Assembly (NCBI GenBank): GCA_964612185.1
Contig: CAZTCR010000037.1
Span: 1 to 29,658, forward strand
DNA: 29,658 nt
Reading direction: 5' to 3'
Source: UBA1447 sp964612185
GTDB lineage: Bacteria > Bacillota > Clostridia > Oscillospirales > Acutalibacteraceae
This document shows positions 8,678 through 16,770 of this stretch, one piece after another. The position numbers were made by a program, and so were the translations under genes. Below the pieces are notes generated by a model that saw only the letters and a program-made list of their open reading frames with translations, had not been told where the DNA came from and searched no databases. Within the stretch, counting starts at the first letter, position 1. The number at the start of each line of letters is the position of its first letter.

Positions 8678-9474
8678 ATCTTGGCATCGTAACAGATGAA
8701 TTGGCGATGAATTTACCTTTCGCTTTGGGCGCGGCAGCAGCATTGGGGCTTAAAAGGATTGAGCTGCGGGGGACTGCAACGGGCAGAGTCCCGTTCATAT
8801 CCGATGATGAAAAAGAGATGTTGGAGGAATTAATCGACGATTACGAGTTTACAATAACCGCGATTTCTCCCGGTACCTTCAAGTGCAAGCTCCGCTCACC
8901 TCAATTTAAAGATCAGTTGAAGAATTTTGAAAAGGCGCTTGATTTTGCCGAAGAATTCAAAGTGCCTAAAATAATAACCTTTGCTGTCGAGCGCAGCGCG
9001 GAGGACGAGCCGGATGATTATCAGACCATCATCGAGGCTGTCGGGGAAGCGGCGCTCATGGCGAAAAGCCGCGGCATCATCATCGCGGCGGAAAATGAGC
9101 ACGGTTGCTGGAATGATACACCGGAGAGTATTATCCGCATGCACAATGATTTGTCACACACCGGGCTGATGCTTAACTGGGACCCGGGCAATTTTCACGC
9201 CTCGTGCGGGCTGGATTACAAAGCCGGGTATGAACCGTTAAAAAAACATATCGTCAATGTGCACATCAAGGATTCTATCGGGCAGGGGAAGATGCACCAC
9301 TGGGTTCCATTGGGCGAGGGCGAAATTGACTGGGAAAACCAAATCGCGGACATTGTCAGTGATTTGCCGAATGTGGATATGTCCATTGAAACACACAGCT
9401 GGCCCCTGCTCGAAAATACGATGATCAACATCAAAATGGTGAATGAATATATAAGGAGCGCTCAAAATGGCTGA
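8674..9474 (+). CDS. Sugar phosphate isomerase/epimerase-like TIM barrel (xylose isomerase-like)
   Basis: A 266-residue protein of the AP-endonuclease-2 / xylose-isomerase-like family, which includes D-tagatose 3-epimerase, inosose dehydratase and hydroxypyruvate isomerase. The probable metal-binding elements are in the expected order: E in AAENEHG, D in NWDPGNFHA, H in VHIKD, and E in SIETHSW near the C-terminus. GAGAGGGG precedes the start and the start overlaps the previous stop (ATGA). It overlaps the following dehydrogenase by eight bases. A TIM-barrel isomerase beside a Gfo/Idh/MocA dehydrogenase is a common pairing in inositol, rare-sugar and 3-keto-glycoside catabolism. The exact substrate cannot be read from the sequence. 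Confidence 0.87.
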   Translation: MNLGIVTDELAMNLPFALGAAAALGLKRIELRGTATGRVPFISDDEKEMLEELIDDYEFTITAISPGTFKCKLRSPQFKDQLKNFEKALDFAEEFKVPKIITFAVERSAEDEPDDYQTIIEAVGEAALMAKSRGIIIAAENEHGCWNDTPESIIRMHNDLSHTGLMLNWDPGNFHASCGLDYKAGYEPLKKHIVNVHIKDSIGQGKMHHWVPLGEGEIDWENQIADIVSDLPNVDMSIETHSWPLLENTMINIKMVNEYIRSAQNG

Positions 9475-10630
9475 TAAATTAAAACTTCTACTCCAAGGTA
9501 TAGGCGGTTACGGGGCTGGTTATGTGATGACCGCTTTGAATATGGAAGATGAAATTGAGCTTGTTGGAATTGTTGACCCATTCGCGGATAAAAGTTCAGC
9601 TTTCGATGATGTGGAAGACCTGCCGTTATTTGACACCATTGACGAATTTTTCGCCGCAGGTAATACGGCCGAGGCTATTGTCATTTCGACCCCGATTCAA
9701 CTGCACTGCGAGCATTTCTGTTCCGCTTTGGCGCATAACCTGCATGTGCTGTGTGAAAAGCCGCTTTGTGCTTCACCCGAAGAAGCGGAAAAAATGATTG
9801 AGGCAGCAAAAAACCATCCTGAGCTGAAGGTTTTAATCGGCTTTCAATGGTCCTTTTCCCCTGCGATACTGGAGGCAAAAAGGCAGATTCTTTCAGGGGC
9901 CTGGGGCAAAGCGCTTGCCATGAAAGCAATCGTACGCTGGCCGCGCGCGTTCAGTTATTATGAGCGAAACGACTGGGCAGGCAGAAAACACGACAGCAAG
10001 GGCAACTATGTCGGTGACAGCATACTGTCAAACGCCACCGCTCATTATCTGCACAACCCGCTGTTTATGCTCGGGGGCAGCATGGAAACCTCCTCCATAC
10101 CGTCAAAGATTGAAGCGGAATGCTATAAAGCTTTTCATATCGAAACCTTTGACACCGCTTTTGTAAAGCTCTCTGTTCCGGATTATAAGGGAAGCGAAAC
10201 GCCGGTATACATCACCGTTTCACATTGCAGTGAAGAAAGCGCAGACCCGGTGATTGAGTATACCTTTGAAAAGGGCAGAATTTGGTGCAACGGAGATGAC
10301 CGGCTGCATGGCGAACTCGATGGAAAGCCTATTGAGTTCGGCGTTATCGGTTCCAACCTCGAAGGTTATTACAATAAGATCGTCCGGCTATGCGCGTGTG
10401 CTCAAGAAGGTGCAGACTCGCCGTGCACGGCTCAAACAGCATGGCCGGAACTGAAAACAGTCGATTATATTCTAAATAACATACCCGTTAAACAATTTGA
10501 TGCAGGTACTGTTGAAGAGTGCTCTATGGGCGGTAAAGAAAAAAGGCTGAAGGTTAACGGGCTCGACGCAGCTATGGCAACCTGTTACGCAAATATGCAG
10601 CTGCCTGCCGAACTGGGAATAGTTCTGTAG
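9467..10630 (+). CDS. Gfo/Idh/MocA family oxidoreductase
   Basis: A 387-residue NAD(P)-dependent dehydrogenase. The N-terminal Rossmann fold begins LLLQGIGGYGAGYV, and the family EKP motif appears as LCEKPLCASPEEAEKM (the lysine is the usual catalytic one). The C-terminal part is the alpha/beta substrate domain, with HYLHNPLFMLGG in the middle. Such enzymes oxidise a sugar or polyol hydroxyl, for example myo-inositol, glucose-6-phosphate or C3 of a glycoside. AAGGAG stands before the ATG, which lies inside the end of the isomerase gene, so expression is coupled. It is the last gene of this operon; no clear terminator follows before the promoter at 10684. Confidence 0.9.
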   Translation: MADKLKLLLQGIGGYGAGYVMTALNMEDEIELVGIVDPFADKSSAFDDVEDLPLFDTIDEFFAAGNTAEAIVISTPIQLHCEHFCSALAHNLHVLCEKPLCASPEEAEKMIEAAKNHPELKVLIGFQWSFSPAILEAKRQILSGAWGKALAMKAIVRWPRAFSYYERNDWAGRKHDSKGNYVGDSILSNATAHYLHNPLFMLGGSMETSSIPSKIEAECYKAFHIETFDTAFVKLSVPDYKGSETPVYITVSHCSEESADPVIEYTFEKGRIWCNGDDRLHGELDGKPIEFGVIGSNLEGYYNKIVRLCACAQEGADSPCTAQTAWPELKTVDYILNNIPVKQFDAGTVEECSMGGKEKRLKVNGLDAAMATCYANMQLPAELGIVL

Positions 10631-10683
10631 ATTAATAACGGATGGACTAAAAGAGGGCGTTAACGGTAAACGGGAAGTTTTCA

Positions 10684-10712
10684 TTGATACGCTGCTTCAT
10701 TGTTGTTATAAT
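10684..10712 (+). promoter_or_regulatory. Sigma-A type promoter of the ArsB/NhaD-like permease
   Basis: TTGATA at 10684-10689 and TATAAT at 10707-10712 are separated by exactly 17 bases, one mismatch from consensus. The permease ATG follows about 45 bases after the -10, with AAGGAG seven bases ahead of it, so the permease has its own transcript. Confidence 0.8.
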
Positions 10713-10757
10713 ACCTGTTGTGTGATTTGCACGAATTTGTACCCAAGGAGTTTTAAT

Positions 10758-12065
10758 ATGATGATTATCGCGCTTGTCCTGTTCCTGCTAACCTATGCCG
10801 CATTGCTGCTGTTGCCAAAATACAGAGCGTATATTGCTTTGGGTGTGGCGCTCATTTTTGTTGTAACCCGCATGATGTCGGTTGAAAAGATTTTTACAGT
10901 CGAATGGATACCCAATTGGAATGTGCTGATGATGATCCTTGGCACCATGGGTGTTGTGGCGCTGTTTATCGAATCAAAAATGCCGGCGCTTTTAGCAGAT
11001 GTCATTATTGACCGTATGCCGAATGTTATGTGGGCAACCGTTGCGCTTTCGCTTTTTGCGGGACTCATTTCCGCGTTTGTGGACAATGTCGCAACAGTGC
11101 TGATGGTAGCGCCGGTTGCTGTTACGGTAGCAAAAAAACTGAAGATTTCACCTGTGAATATCATCATTGCCATTGCAATTTCTTCCAACCTGCAAGGCGC
11201 GGCTACGCTTGTGGGCGACACAACATCCATCTTGCTTGGTGCCGAAGCGGATATGAACTTTGCGGAGTTTTTCTTTTTCCAAGGCAAGTTCGGCCTGTTT
11301 TGGATTTGCCAGGTCGCGGCAATTGTGTCGGCACTTGTTTTACTCTTCCTGTTCAGGAAAGAAAAGCAGCATATCCATATGGATGAAAAAACTGAAGTTA
11401 CCGATTATCTGCCGACTGCCCTGATGCTTGGCACTGTATTGCTTTTAATCATCGCGTCTTTCCTGCCAATACCTGATGCGGTTCGGGAGAGTGTTCCGAT
11501 TAACGGAATAATCTGTGTCGGGCTGTTTCTGATAGGACTTTTAAGAAATGTCGTTAAGAAAATCAGCATTAAGTCTGTCATCATGGAACTGGACGCATTC
11601 ACTTTGTTGCTTTTATTCGGCCTATTTGTAATCATCGGCGGTGTTGAAGAAGTCGGCATCATCGACAAAATCAGTCAAATTATTCAAAACATCAGCGGCG
11701 GCAACATTTTTGTCATTTTCTCAATACTCGTTTGGATTTCCGTTGCGCTCTCCGCTGTTATTGACAATATTCCTTATGTAATGACTATGTTGCCGGTTGT
11801 AACGATTATAGCTCAATCAATGAATATAGAGCCGTATGTCTTGTATTTCGGTCTTGTGGTCGGCGCTACACTTGGCGGCAATCTGACACCGATCGGGGCA
11901 TCCGCTAATATCGCCGGACTTGGCATTCTCCGCAAAGAAGGGTACGAGGTAAAGGCGAGAACATTTATGCGCATCAGCGTACCGTTTACCCTTTCAGCGG
12001 TATTGGTCGGCTATATCATGGTTTGGCTTATCTTCAAACCGGCGGGGATGCCGATGTTTGGCTGA
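10758..12065 (+). CDS. ArsB/NhaD-type (ion transporter superfamily) permease
   Basis: A 435-residue integral membrane protein with 10-12 predicted membrane segments. It has the two-fold inverted repeat of the ArsB / NhaD / citrate-SLC13 superfamily: SAFVDNVATVLMVAPV in the first half matches SAVIDNIPYVMTMLPV in the second. Each half also has a loop with a G/N/T-rich signature (QGAATLVGDTTS, then GGNLTPIGASANI). Members carry arsenite, Na+/H+ or organic anions. The ArsR-led operon elsewhere in this window has its own arsenite pump (Acr3), and this gene has a separate promoter and terminator, so arsenite is only one option. ATG 10758 is chosen because AAGGAG lies seven bases upstream; the open frame extends to a GTG at 10722. 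Confidence 0.87.
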   Translation: MMIIALVLFLLTYAALLLLPKYRAYIALGVALIFVVTRMMSVEKIFTVEWIPNWNVLMMILGTMGVVALFIESKMPALLADVIIDRMPNVMWATVALSLFAGLISAFVDNVATVLMVAPVAVTVAKKLKISPVNIIIAIAISSNLQGAATLVGDTTSILLGAEADMNFAEFFFFQGKFGLFWICQVAAIVSALVLLFLFRKEKQHIHMDEKTEVTDYLPTALMLGTVLLLIIASFLPIPDAVRESVPINGIICVGLFLIGLLRNVVKKISIKSVIMELDAFTLLLLFGLFVIIGGVEEVGIIDKISQIIQNISGGNIFVIFSILVWISVALSAVIDNIPYVMTMLPVVTIIAQSMNIEPYVLYFGLVVGATLGGNLTPIGASANIAGLGILRKEGYEVKARTFMRISVPFTLSAVLVGYIMVWLIFKPAGMPMFG

Positions 12066-12104
12066 TTGCCGGAAATTGATTATCTTTCTCTACAACGAAC
12101 AATG

Positions 12105-12145
12105 AAGCACTTGATACGCTGCAATGCGCTGTCAAGTGCTTTTTT
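12105..12145 (+). terminator. Rho-independent terminator after the permease
   Basis: AAGCACTTGA (12105-12114) pairs perfectly with TCAAGTGCTT (12132-12141), and the right arm runs into TTTTT. It lies 40 bases after the permease stop. Confidence 0.85.
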
Positions 12146-12476
12146 GACAACGCATACATTATTCATGTGAGGCTTAACAACAACAAAAGAAAATTAGCGA
12201 AAAAACCCGGGGCTTAAAGCAGTGTAATGCCTTGCTTGTAATTTGTGATAATGTAACAAATAATTAAACAATAATTTAGCAAATCTGCACAAATATACAG
12301 TTGTTAAAATATTTTGATTTATCTATTGCAAATTCAAAAATTAAGGTATATATTGAATTTCAGCGCAATGATTTGATTGTTAAAGTATTTCATTATCATG
12401 GTACCAAAATCTGAAAACTGTTTGGGAATCTTTGCATATAACACAACCTTTTTAGGGAACGGTGACATCTTATTTT
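12146..12476 (+). promoter_or_regulatory. Leader region of the potassium uptake genes with a candidate promoter
   Basis: This 330-base AT-rich stretch has no convincing gene. TTGCAA at 12326-12331 and TATATT at 12349-12354 are 17 bases apart and are the best promoter candidate for the trkH-like gene. That would give a leader of about 115 bases, long enough to hold a control element. KtrB/TrkH genes in Bacillota are sometimes under a c-di-AMP (ydaO) riboswitch, but I could not match its conserved core here. Confidence 0.45.
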
Positions 12477-13835
12477 ATGAAAATAATGAACAATCGGTAT
12501 CGTCTAAGCAAAATACCACCTACAAAAATTCTTGTATTTGGTCTTATGACAATTATCCTAATCGGAGCGCTGCTTCTTATGCTGCCGATTGCATCGAGAG
12601 ACCGCACGGTTACACCGTTTATTGACACACTTTTTACCGCAGGGTCCGCAACTTGCGTGACGGGGCTTATTATTTATGATACCTATACACACTGGAGCTT
12701 TTTTGGTCAGCTTGTCATATTGGGGCTGATTCAAATCGGCGGCTTGGGTTTTGTAACAATGGCAATAGCCGTTGTTACATTCACCAAAAGGAAAATTGGT
12801 CTCAGCCAGCGGATCGTAATGCAGGAGTCGATTGCCGGGCCGAGGGTTGGCGGTATTGTGCGGATGGCCCGGTTTGCGATTAGCGGAGCGCTGATTTTTG
12901 AGGGCGCGGGCGCAATCTTGATGGCTACGAGTCTTATTCCGCGTTTTGGGATTTTCAAGGGGATCTATTTTTCAATATTTCACAGTGTTTCTGCCTTTTG
13001 CAATGCAGGTTTTGATTTGATGGGGTCAATTGAGCCAAGGACTTCTCTTATCCATTTTAATGACGATCCGATGATTATTTTGCCGATTGCATTTTTGATC
13101 ATTATCGGCGGGTTGGGCTTTTTTGTTTGGGATGATATCAAGGCGAACAGACTGAACTGGCAAAAATATACCCTTCATTCAAAAATGGTTCTTACAACGA
13201 CAGCATTTCTCATCACCGTCGGAACACTTTTAATATTATCGATTGAGTATAACGCGCCTTCTTTCAAGGGCATGAACTTTTTTGAGAAAGTGCTTAACGC
13301 GTTTTTTCAAGCGGTTACACCGCGAACAGCAGGTTACAATTCGGTAAATACCGGTATTATGCTGGAAAGTTCTCTTTCCTTTACAATACTCCTGATGCTC
13401 ATCGGCGGTTCACCGGGGTCGACTGCTGGCGGCGTGAAAACAACTACCTTTGCAACCCTGATGCTTAATATCGTTACTGTTTCCAAAAGGCGTTCCGCTA
13501 TTCAGATTTTTCACAGACGAATTGACGACAGCACTTTAAGAAGCGCCGTTACAATTACTACAATCTATATCATGCTGTTCTTCTTTGCAGCACTGTCAAT
13601 TTCCGTTGTTGACGGCTTTACCATGCTGGAATCCCTTTTTGAGTCTGCCTCCGCAATTGGTACCGTTGGCCTTACAACCGGGATTACGCCTGGTTTAAGT
13701 GCATCATCAAAGCTTATCTTAACATTTTTGATGTATTTCGGGCGCGTCGGATGCCTGACACTGATTTACGCAATCGCTACCAGCAACGGTCCGGAGCTTT
13801 CAAAGCAGCCATATGAAAAAATCGCAGTTGGATAA
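12477..13835 (+). CDS. ktrB: TrkH/KtrB-type potassium uptake membrane subunit
   Basis: A 452-residue potassium channel-like transporter with four M1-P-M2 units. The P-loop regions are visible in order: GSATCVTGL, SAFCNAGFD, TPRTAGYNS and SAIGTVGLTTG, each with the glycine expected in the selectivity filter. The C-terminal GRVGCLTLIYA is typical of the KtrB branch. The lack of the longer TrkH N-terminal extension also points to KtrB. The ATG at 12477 is preferred; a GTG at 12462 is in frame but close to the AGGGAAC sequence. The regulatory RCK subunit follows 36 bases downstream, as usual for Ktr systems. Known family role: sodium- or proton-linked K+ uptake for osmotic and pH balance. Confidence 0.9.
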   Translation: MKIMNNRYRLSKIPPTKILVFGLMTIILIGALLLMLPIASRDRTVTPFIDTLFTAGSATCVTGLIIYDTYTHWSFFGQLVILGLIQIGGLGFVTMAIAVVTFTKRKIGLSQRIVMQESIAGPRVGGIVRMARFAISGALIFEGAGAILMATSLIPRFGIFKGIYFSIFHSVSAFCNAGFDLMGSIEPRTSLIHFNDDPMIILPIAFLIIIGGLGFFVWDDIKANRLNWQKYTLHSKMVLTTTAFLITVGTLLILSIEYNAPSFKGMNFFEKVLNAFFQAVTPRTAGYNSVNTGIMLESSLSFTILLMLIGGSPGSTAGGVKTTTFATLMLNIVTVSKRRSAIQIFHRRIDDSTLRSAVTITTIYIMLFFFAALSISVVDGFTMLESLFESASAIGTVGLTTGITPGLSASSKLILTFLMYFGRVGCLTLIYAIATSNGPELSKQPYEKIAVG

Positions 13836-13871
13836 TTTCTACAACATTATTTTAATTTTGGAGGAATAACT

Positions 13872-14528
13872 TTGAAGTCAATATTACTAATCGGCCTCGG
13901 GCGGTTCGGGAAGCATTTGGCAAGGCAGCTCAGCGCATATGACCATGACATTTTGGCAATCGACATTGATGAAGAAAGAGTCAACGATGTTTTGCCTTAT
14001 GTCCATAATGCGGAGATTGGTCATTTTACAAATGAGGCCTATATAGAATCCCTTGGCGTCAGGAATTTTGATGTATGCATCGTGGCACTTGGCAATAATT
14101 TTCAAAATTCGCTTGAAGTGACAGCGTTGCTGAAAGAACAGGGCGCTCAGCACATCATTTCGCGCGCGGACAGTGATTCACACGCCAAACTGCTCAAACT
14201 CGTCGGTGCGGACGAAACAGTCGATCCCGAGAAGGATATGGCGAACCGCTTGGCTGTTAAGCTTAGCTCAAAATCAGTCATTGATTATTTTCAGCTTACC
14301 TCAAATTTCTCCATCTATGAAATTCCGGTACCTGCAAAATGGGAAGGCAAAACAATCGGGGAAATCGGCGTTAGAACTCGGTACAATGTGAGTGTTCTTG
14401 CAACCAGGCTCAAGGATTCTGAGGATCTTAAGCCTATTCCGAAGGCGGATTATGTGTTTTCAAAGGATGAGACCTTGATGGTGTTTGGCAACAATGAAGA
14501 TGTGAAAAAACTGATTAATACTGTTTGA
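13872..14528 (+). CDS. ktrA: TrkA/KtrA-type RCK regulatory subunit of potassium uptake
   Basis: A 218-residue cytosolic gating protein. The N-terminal RCK_N Rossmann fold opens with LLIGLGRFGKHLA (GxGxxG) and has the acidic end of the second strand (AIDIDEERV), which binds nucleotides. The C-terminal ~80 residues are an RCK_C domain, a known site for nucleotide or c-di-AMP binding in relatives. The start is TTG at 13872 with GGAGG seven bases upstream and no closer ATG, so it may be translated less efficiently than the membrane subunit. It forms a ring on the partner encoded immediately upstream. Confidence 0.92.
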   Translation: MKSILLIGLGRFGKHLARQLSAYDHDILAIDIDEERVNDVLPYVHNAEIGHFTNEAYIESLGVRNFDVCIVALGNNFQNSLEVTALLKEQGAQHIISRADSDSHAKLLKLVGADETVDPEKDMANRLAVKLSSKSVIDYFQLTSNFSIYEIPVPAKWEGKTIGEIGVRTRYNVSVLATRLKDSEDLKPIPKADYVFSKDETLMVFGNNEDVKKLINTV

Positions 14529-14606
14529 CGGTATTATAAAAATATTTTATGCATTTTTAGCGCTTGGTTCTAATACCTTCTCCTTTAGAATACTTAAAAT
14601 AATGAA

Positions 14607-14640
14607 GCAACCGGCTATGAATCACATCATGACCGGTTGC
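14607..14640. terminator. Hairpin between convergent ktrA and acr3, probable bidirectional terminator
   Basis: GCAACCGG (14607-14614) pairs with CCGGTTGC (14633-14640) around an 18-base loop. The plus strand continues GGTTATTTATTT and the minus strand TTCATTATTTTAAG, so both sides are moderately T-rich. It lies between two genes that run toward each other (stops at 14528 and 14661). Confidence 0.6.
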
Positions 14641-14660
14641 GGTTATTTATTTCGGCTAAT

Positions 14661-15716
14661 TCAAACAGTAGGTTCGGGGAACATGTGCGAAGTTTTATTG
14701 GCTATTTTGACAAGCATCAGCATAACAGGTACTTCAACCAATACCCCGACCACCGTAGCAAGTGCGGCAGGGGATGTCGTTCCAAATAACGCGATTGCGA
14801 CAGCAACAGATAGCTCGAAAAAGTTGGATGCGCCAATCATGCCGGCGGGTGCAGCAACATTGTGCGGCAGTTTAAGAAATTTTGCCGCAAAGTAGGCGAT
14901 AAAGAAAATCAGAAAAGTTTGGATAATCAGCGGTATAGCTATCAAAAGAATGTGAAGGGGATTGTTGATAATAACATCACCCTGAAAAGAAAACAACAGG
15001 ATAAGCGTCAGCAGAAGACCAAGGATGGTCGCGTTGTCAAACTTCGGTAAGAATTGTTTTTCAAAGTAGTCCAACCCTTTTCGCTTTGTGACAAGAATCC
15101 TGGTCAACGCCCCGCCGGTCAGCGGAACCATAACAAACAGAACAACCGACAGAATCAGTGTATCCCATGGCACAGTAACTTTACTAATCCCCAATAAAAA
15201 TTTTACGATTGGTACAAACGCGATTAAAATAATCAAATCGTTTGTCGCGACCTGAACAACCGTGTATGCTGGGTTGCCTTTTGTTAAATGGCTCCACACA
15301 AACACCATTGCCGTACAGGGGGCTGCTCCGAGTAATATTGCACCCGCGAGATACTGCTTCGCCAAATCCGGCGTAATAAAGTTCTTGAACACAACATACA
15401 AAAAGAATGACGCGATGGCATACATGGTAAACGGCTTTATCAGCCAGTTGGTTGCCCAGGTTACATATAGCCCTTTTGGGTTTTTTCGGACATCCTTGAT
15501 GCTCTGGAAGTCAACTTTCATCATCATCGGATATATCATAATCCAAATTAAAACAGCAACGGGTATGGACACCTTGGCATATTCAAACTTATTCAGAAAC
15601 TCCGGAATGGCAGGCAAAAATCTGCCGATTAATACACCTGTGCCCATACAAAGTGCTACCCAAACTGTCAGATATTTTTGAAAAAAACCGATATCAATTT
15701 TTGTTTCCTTGTCCAT
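14661..15716 (-). CDS. acr3: Acr3-type arsenite efflux permease
   Basis: A 351-residue, 10-segment membrane protein of the Acr3 (BART superfamily) arsenite exporters. Diagnostic stretches are WIMIYPMMMKVDF, KPFTMYAIASFF, GAAPCTAMVFVWSHL (with the conserved cysteine that binds As(III)), VQVATNDLIIL and the GMIGASNFFELSVAVAIALFG segment. The gene closes the arsenic operon, 17 bases after arsM. GGTGAGGTG precedes the ATG. It exports arsenite across the cytoplasmic membrane using the proton gradient (family knowledge). Length and motifs are complete. Confidence 0.95.
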   Translation of the reverse strand: MDKETKIDIGFFQKYLTVWVALCMGTGVLIGRFLPAIPEFLNKFEYAKVSIPVAVLIWIMIYPMMMKVDFQSIKDVRKNPKGLYVTWATNWLIKPFTMYAIASFFLYVVFKNFITPDLAKQYLAGAILLGAAPCTAMVFVWSHLTKGNPAYTVVQVATNDLIILIAFVPIVKFLLGISKVTVPWDTLILSVVLFVMVPLTGGALTRILVTKRKGLDYFEKQFLPKFDNATILGLLLTLILLFSFQGDVIINNPLHILLIAIPLIIQTFLIFFIAYFAAKFLKLPHNVAAPAGMIGASNFFELSVAVAIALFGTTSPAALATVVGVLVEVPVMLMLVKIANKTSHMFPEPTV

Positions 15717-15733
15717 TGATGCACCTCACCTTT

Positions 15734-16522
15734 TCACTTGTTCGCCTCAATAATATAAGACGCGACATAATCCTCCAGGTTTTTGCCCGGAACCCAAGAG
15801 CTGATGATCTCTCTGCTGTTGTCTTTGGGGGTTAAGTCAATATTAACAAAACCGGCTTCGCGGAGCATCAAGCGGACTGTGTCCACATGCTCGGCACCTG
15901 CTATGCATCCGGATAGCAGTTTTAAATCTTGCTTCACCGCTTCCGGTAACTCAGCCGTAGCGACAACATCGGATATAGACAGCCGTCCGCCCGGTTTTAA
16001 TACACGGTATGCATCGCGGAAAACCTGTTCTTTGTCTAAAGAAAGGTTGATGACACAGTTCGATATGATAACATCCACCGAATTGTCCGCAACAGGCAGA
16101 TGTTCGATTTCTCCCAAACGGAATTCAACATTGGTGAAACCGCTTTGTTCGGCGTTGTTTCTGGCGAGTTTTATCATGTCAGGTGTCATGTCAACACCGA
16201 TGACAGTGCCTGTTGCACCGACCTGCCTTCTGACTAAAAAGCAGTCAAAACCGCCGCCGCTGCCAAGGTCAAGGACTGTTTCGCCTTCTTTCAGCGCGGC
16301 AATCGCTATCGGGTTGCCGCAACCCAAGCCCATATTAGCCATAGCCGGAATGCCGGTAACATCCTCATCCGAATAACCGATAGATTTAGAAATATCCTTT
16401 GCGGTTAATGATGGCGCGCTGCCGCAGCAACCGGCACTGCAGCCGCAACCGGCGGAATTGTTAGCCGCAATACCTGCATACCTGTTGCGGATATAGTCTC
16501 TTGTTTCTTCTTTATCAATCAT
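15734..16522 (-). CDS. arsM: Arsenite S-adenosylmethionine methyltransferase ArsM
   Basis: A 262-residue SAM-dependent methyltransferase that converts As(III) to methylated arsenicals. The SAM-binding motif is VLDLGSGGGFD at 83-93, followed by GVDMTPDMI. The three cysteines that bind arsenic in characterised ArsM proteins have clear counterparts: C68 in NMGLGCGNP, C156 in SNCVINL and C206 in SGCIAGA. The N-terminus also has the cluster C26, C28, C32 and C33 (GCGCSAGCC), which may help load arsenic. TTGGAG lies eight bases before the ATG. In this operon it stands between a ferredoxin-like gene and acr3. In known enzymes the arsenic must be kept trivalent by thiols, and the upstream redox proteins could provide this (inference). 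Confidence 0.95.
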   Translation of the reverse strand: MIDKEETRDYIRNRYAGIAANNSAGCGCSAGCCGSAPSLTAKDISKSIGYSDEDVTGIPAMANMGLGCGNPIAIAALKEGETVLDLGSGGGFDCFLVRRQVGATGTVIGVDMTPDMIKLARNNAEQSGFTNVEFRLGEIEHLPVADNSVDVIISNCVINLSLDKEQVFRDAYRVLKPGGRLSISDVVATAELPEAVKQDLKLLSGCIAGAEHVDTVRLMLREAGFVNIDLTPKDNSREIISSWVPGKNLEDYVASYIIEANK

Positions 16523-16566
16523 ATTTTACGCTCCAATACAGATTGAAAAATCATGATTATGCTATT

Positions 16567-16770
16567 CTATCGCATTTCAATGCAGCTGCCGCAACAAAGT
16601 TCAACGCATTGACCGCAGCCTTCGCATTTTTCCAAGTCAATTTCGATTCTGCCGCCGATTGGCTCATCCTCGTCCTCAACAAACAAAAAGGAATGGTTTG
16701 GGCAGGCTTTCATCGGCGGGCAAATATCGGGCTGCGCGGCGCATTTTTCTTTCAAAATAAAAGGTTTCAT
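16567..16770 (-). CDS. Small cysteine-rich ferredoxin-like protein
   Basis: A 67-residue protein with nine cysteines. The C-terminal half has C49-x2-C52-x2-C55-x3-C59, a standard 4Fe-4S motif, followed by C60 and C63. The N-terminal half has C10, C17 and C23 with wide spacing (C-x6-C-x5-C-P), not the usual CxxCxxC. It could hold one ordinary cluster and one unusual cluster, or use the extra cysteines for metal or arsenic. It directly abuts the preceding 80-residue CxxC gene, with GGTGA just before the ATG. Its place between that gene and arsM suggests electron supply to arsenic chemistry, which is inference. Confidence 0.82.
   Translation of the reverse strand: MKPFILKEKCAAQPDICPPMKACPNHSFLFVEDEDEPIGGRIEIDLEKCEGCGQCVELCCGSCIEMR

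Noticed and set aside
4480..10630. Bile-acid (bai-like) 7-dehydroxylation operon
   Set aside because: An OYE, an SDR and a flavoprotein are shared themes, but no CoA ligase, CoA transferase, 7-alpha-dehydratase or transporter is present, and the sugar isomerase and Gfo/Idh genes do not fit.
8674..10630. A complete C-glycoside deglycosylation (Dgp) system
   Set aside because: The isomerase and Gfo/Idh families agree, but no small DgpB-like subunit gene is found beside them.
12361..12476. c-di-AMP (ydaO) riboswitch upstream of the potassium genes
   Set aside because: The conserved core sequences could not be matched by eye; only the leader length and the gene family suggested it.
12377..12625. 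An 82-codon frame before and over the start of the ktrB-like gene
   Set aside because: It overlaps the real gene in another frame, shows low-complexity composition and has no convincing ribosome binding site.
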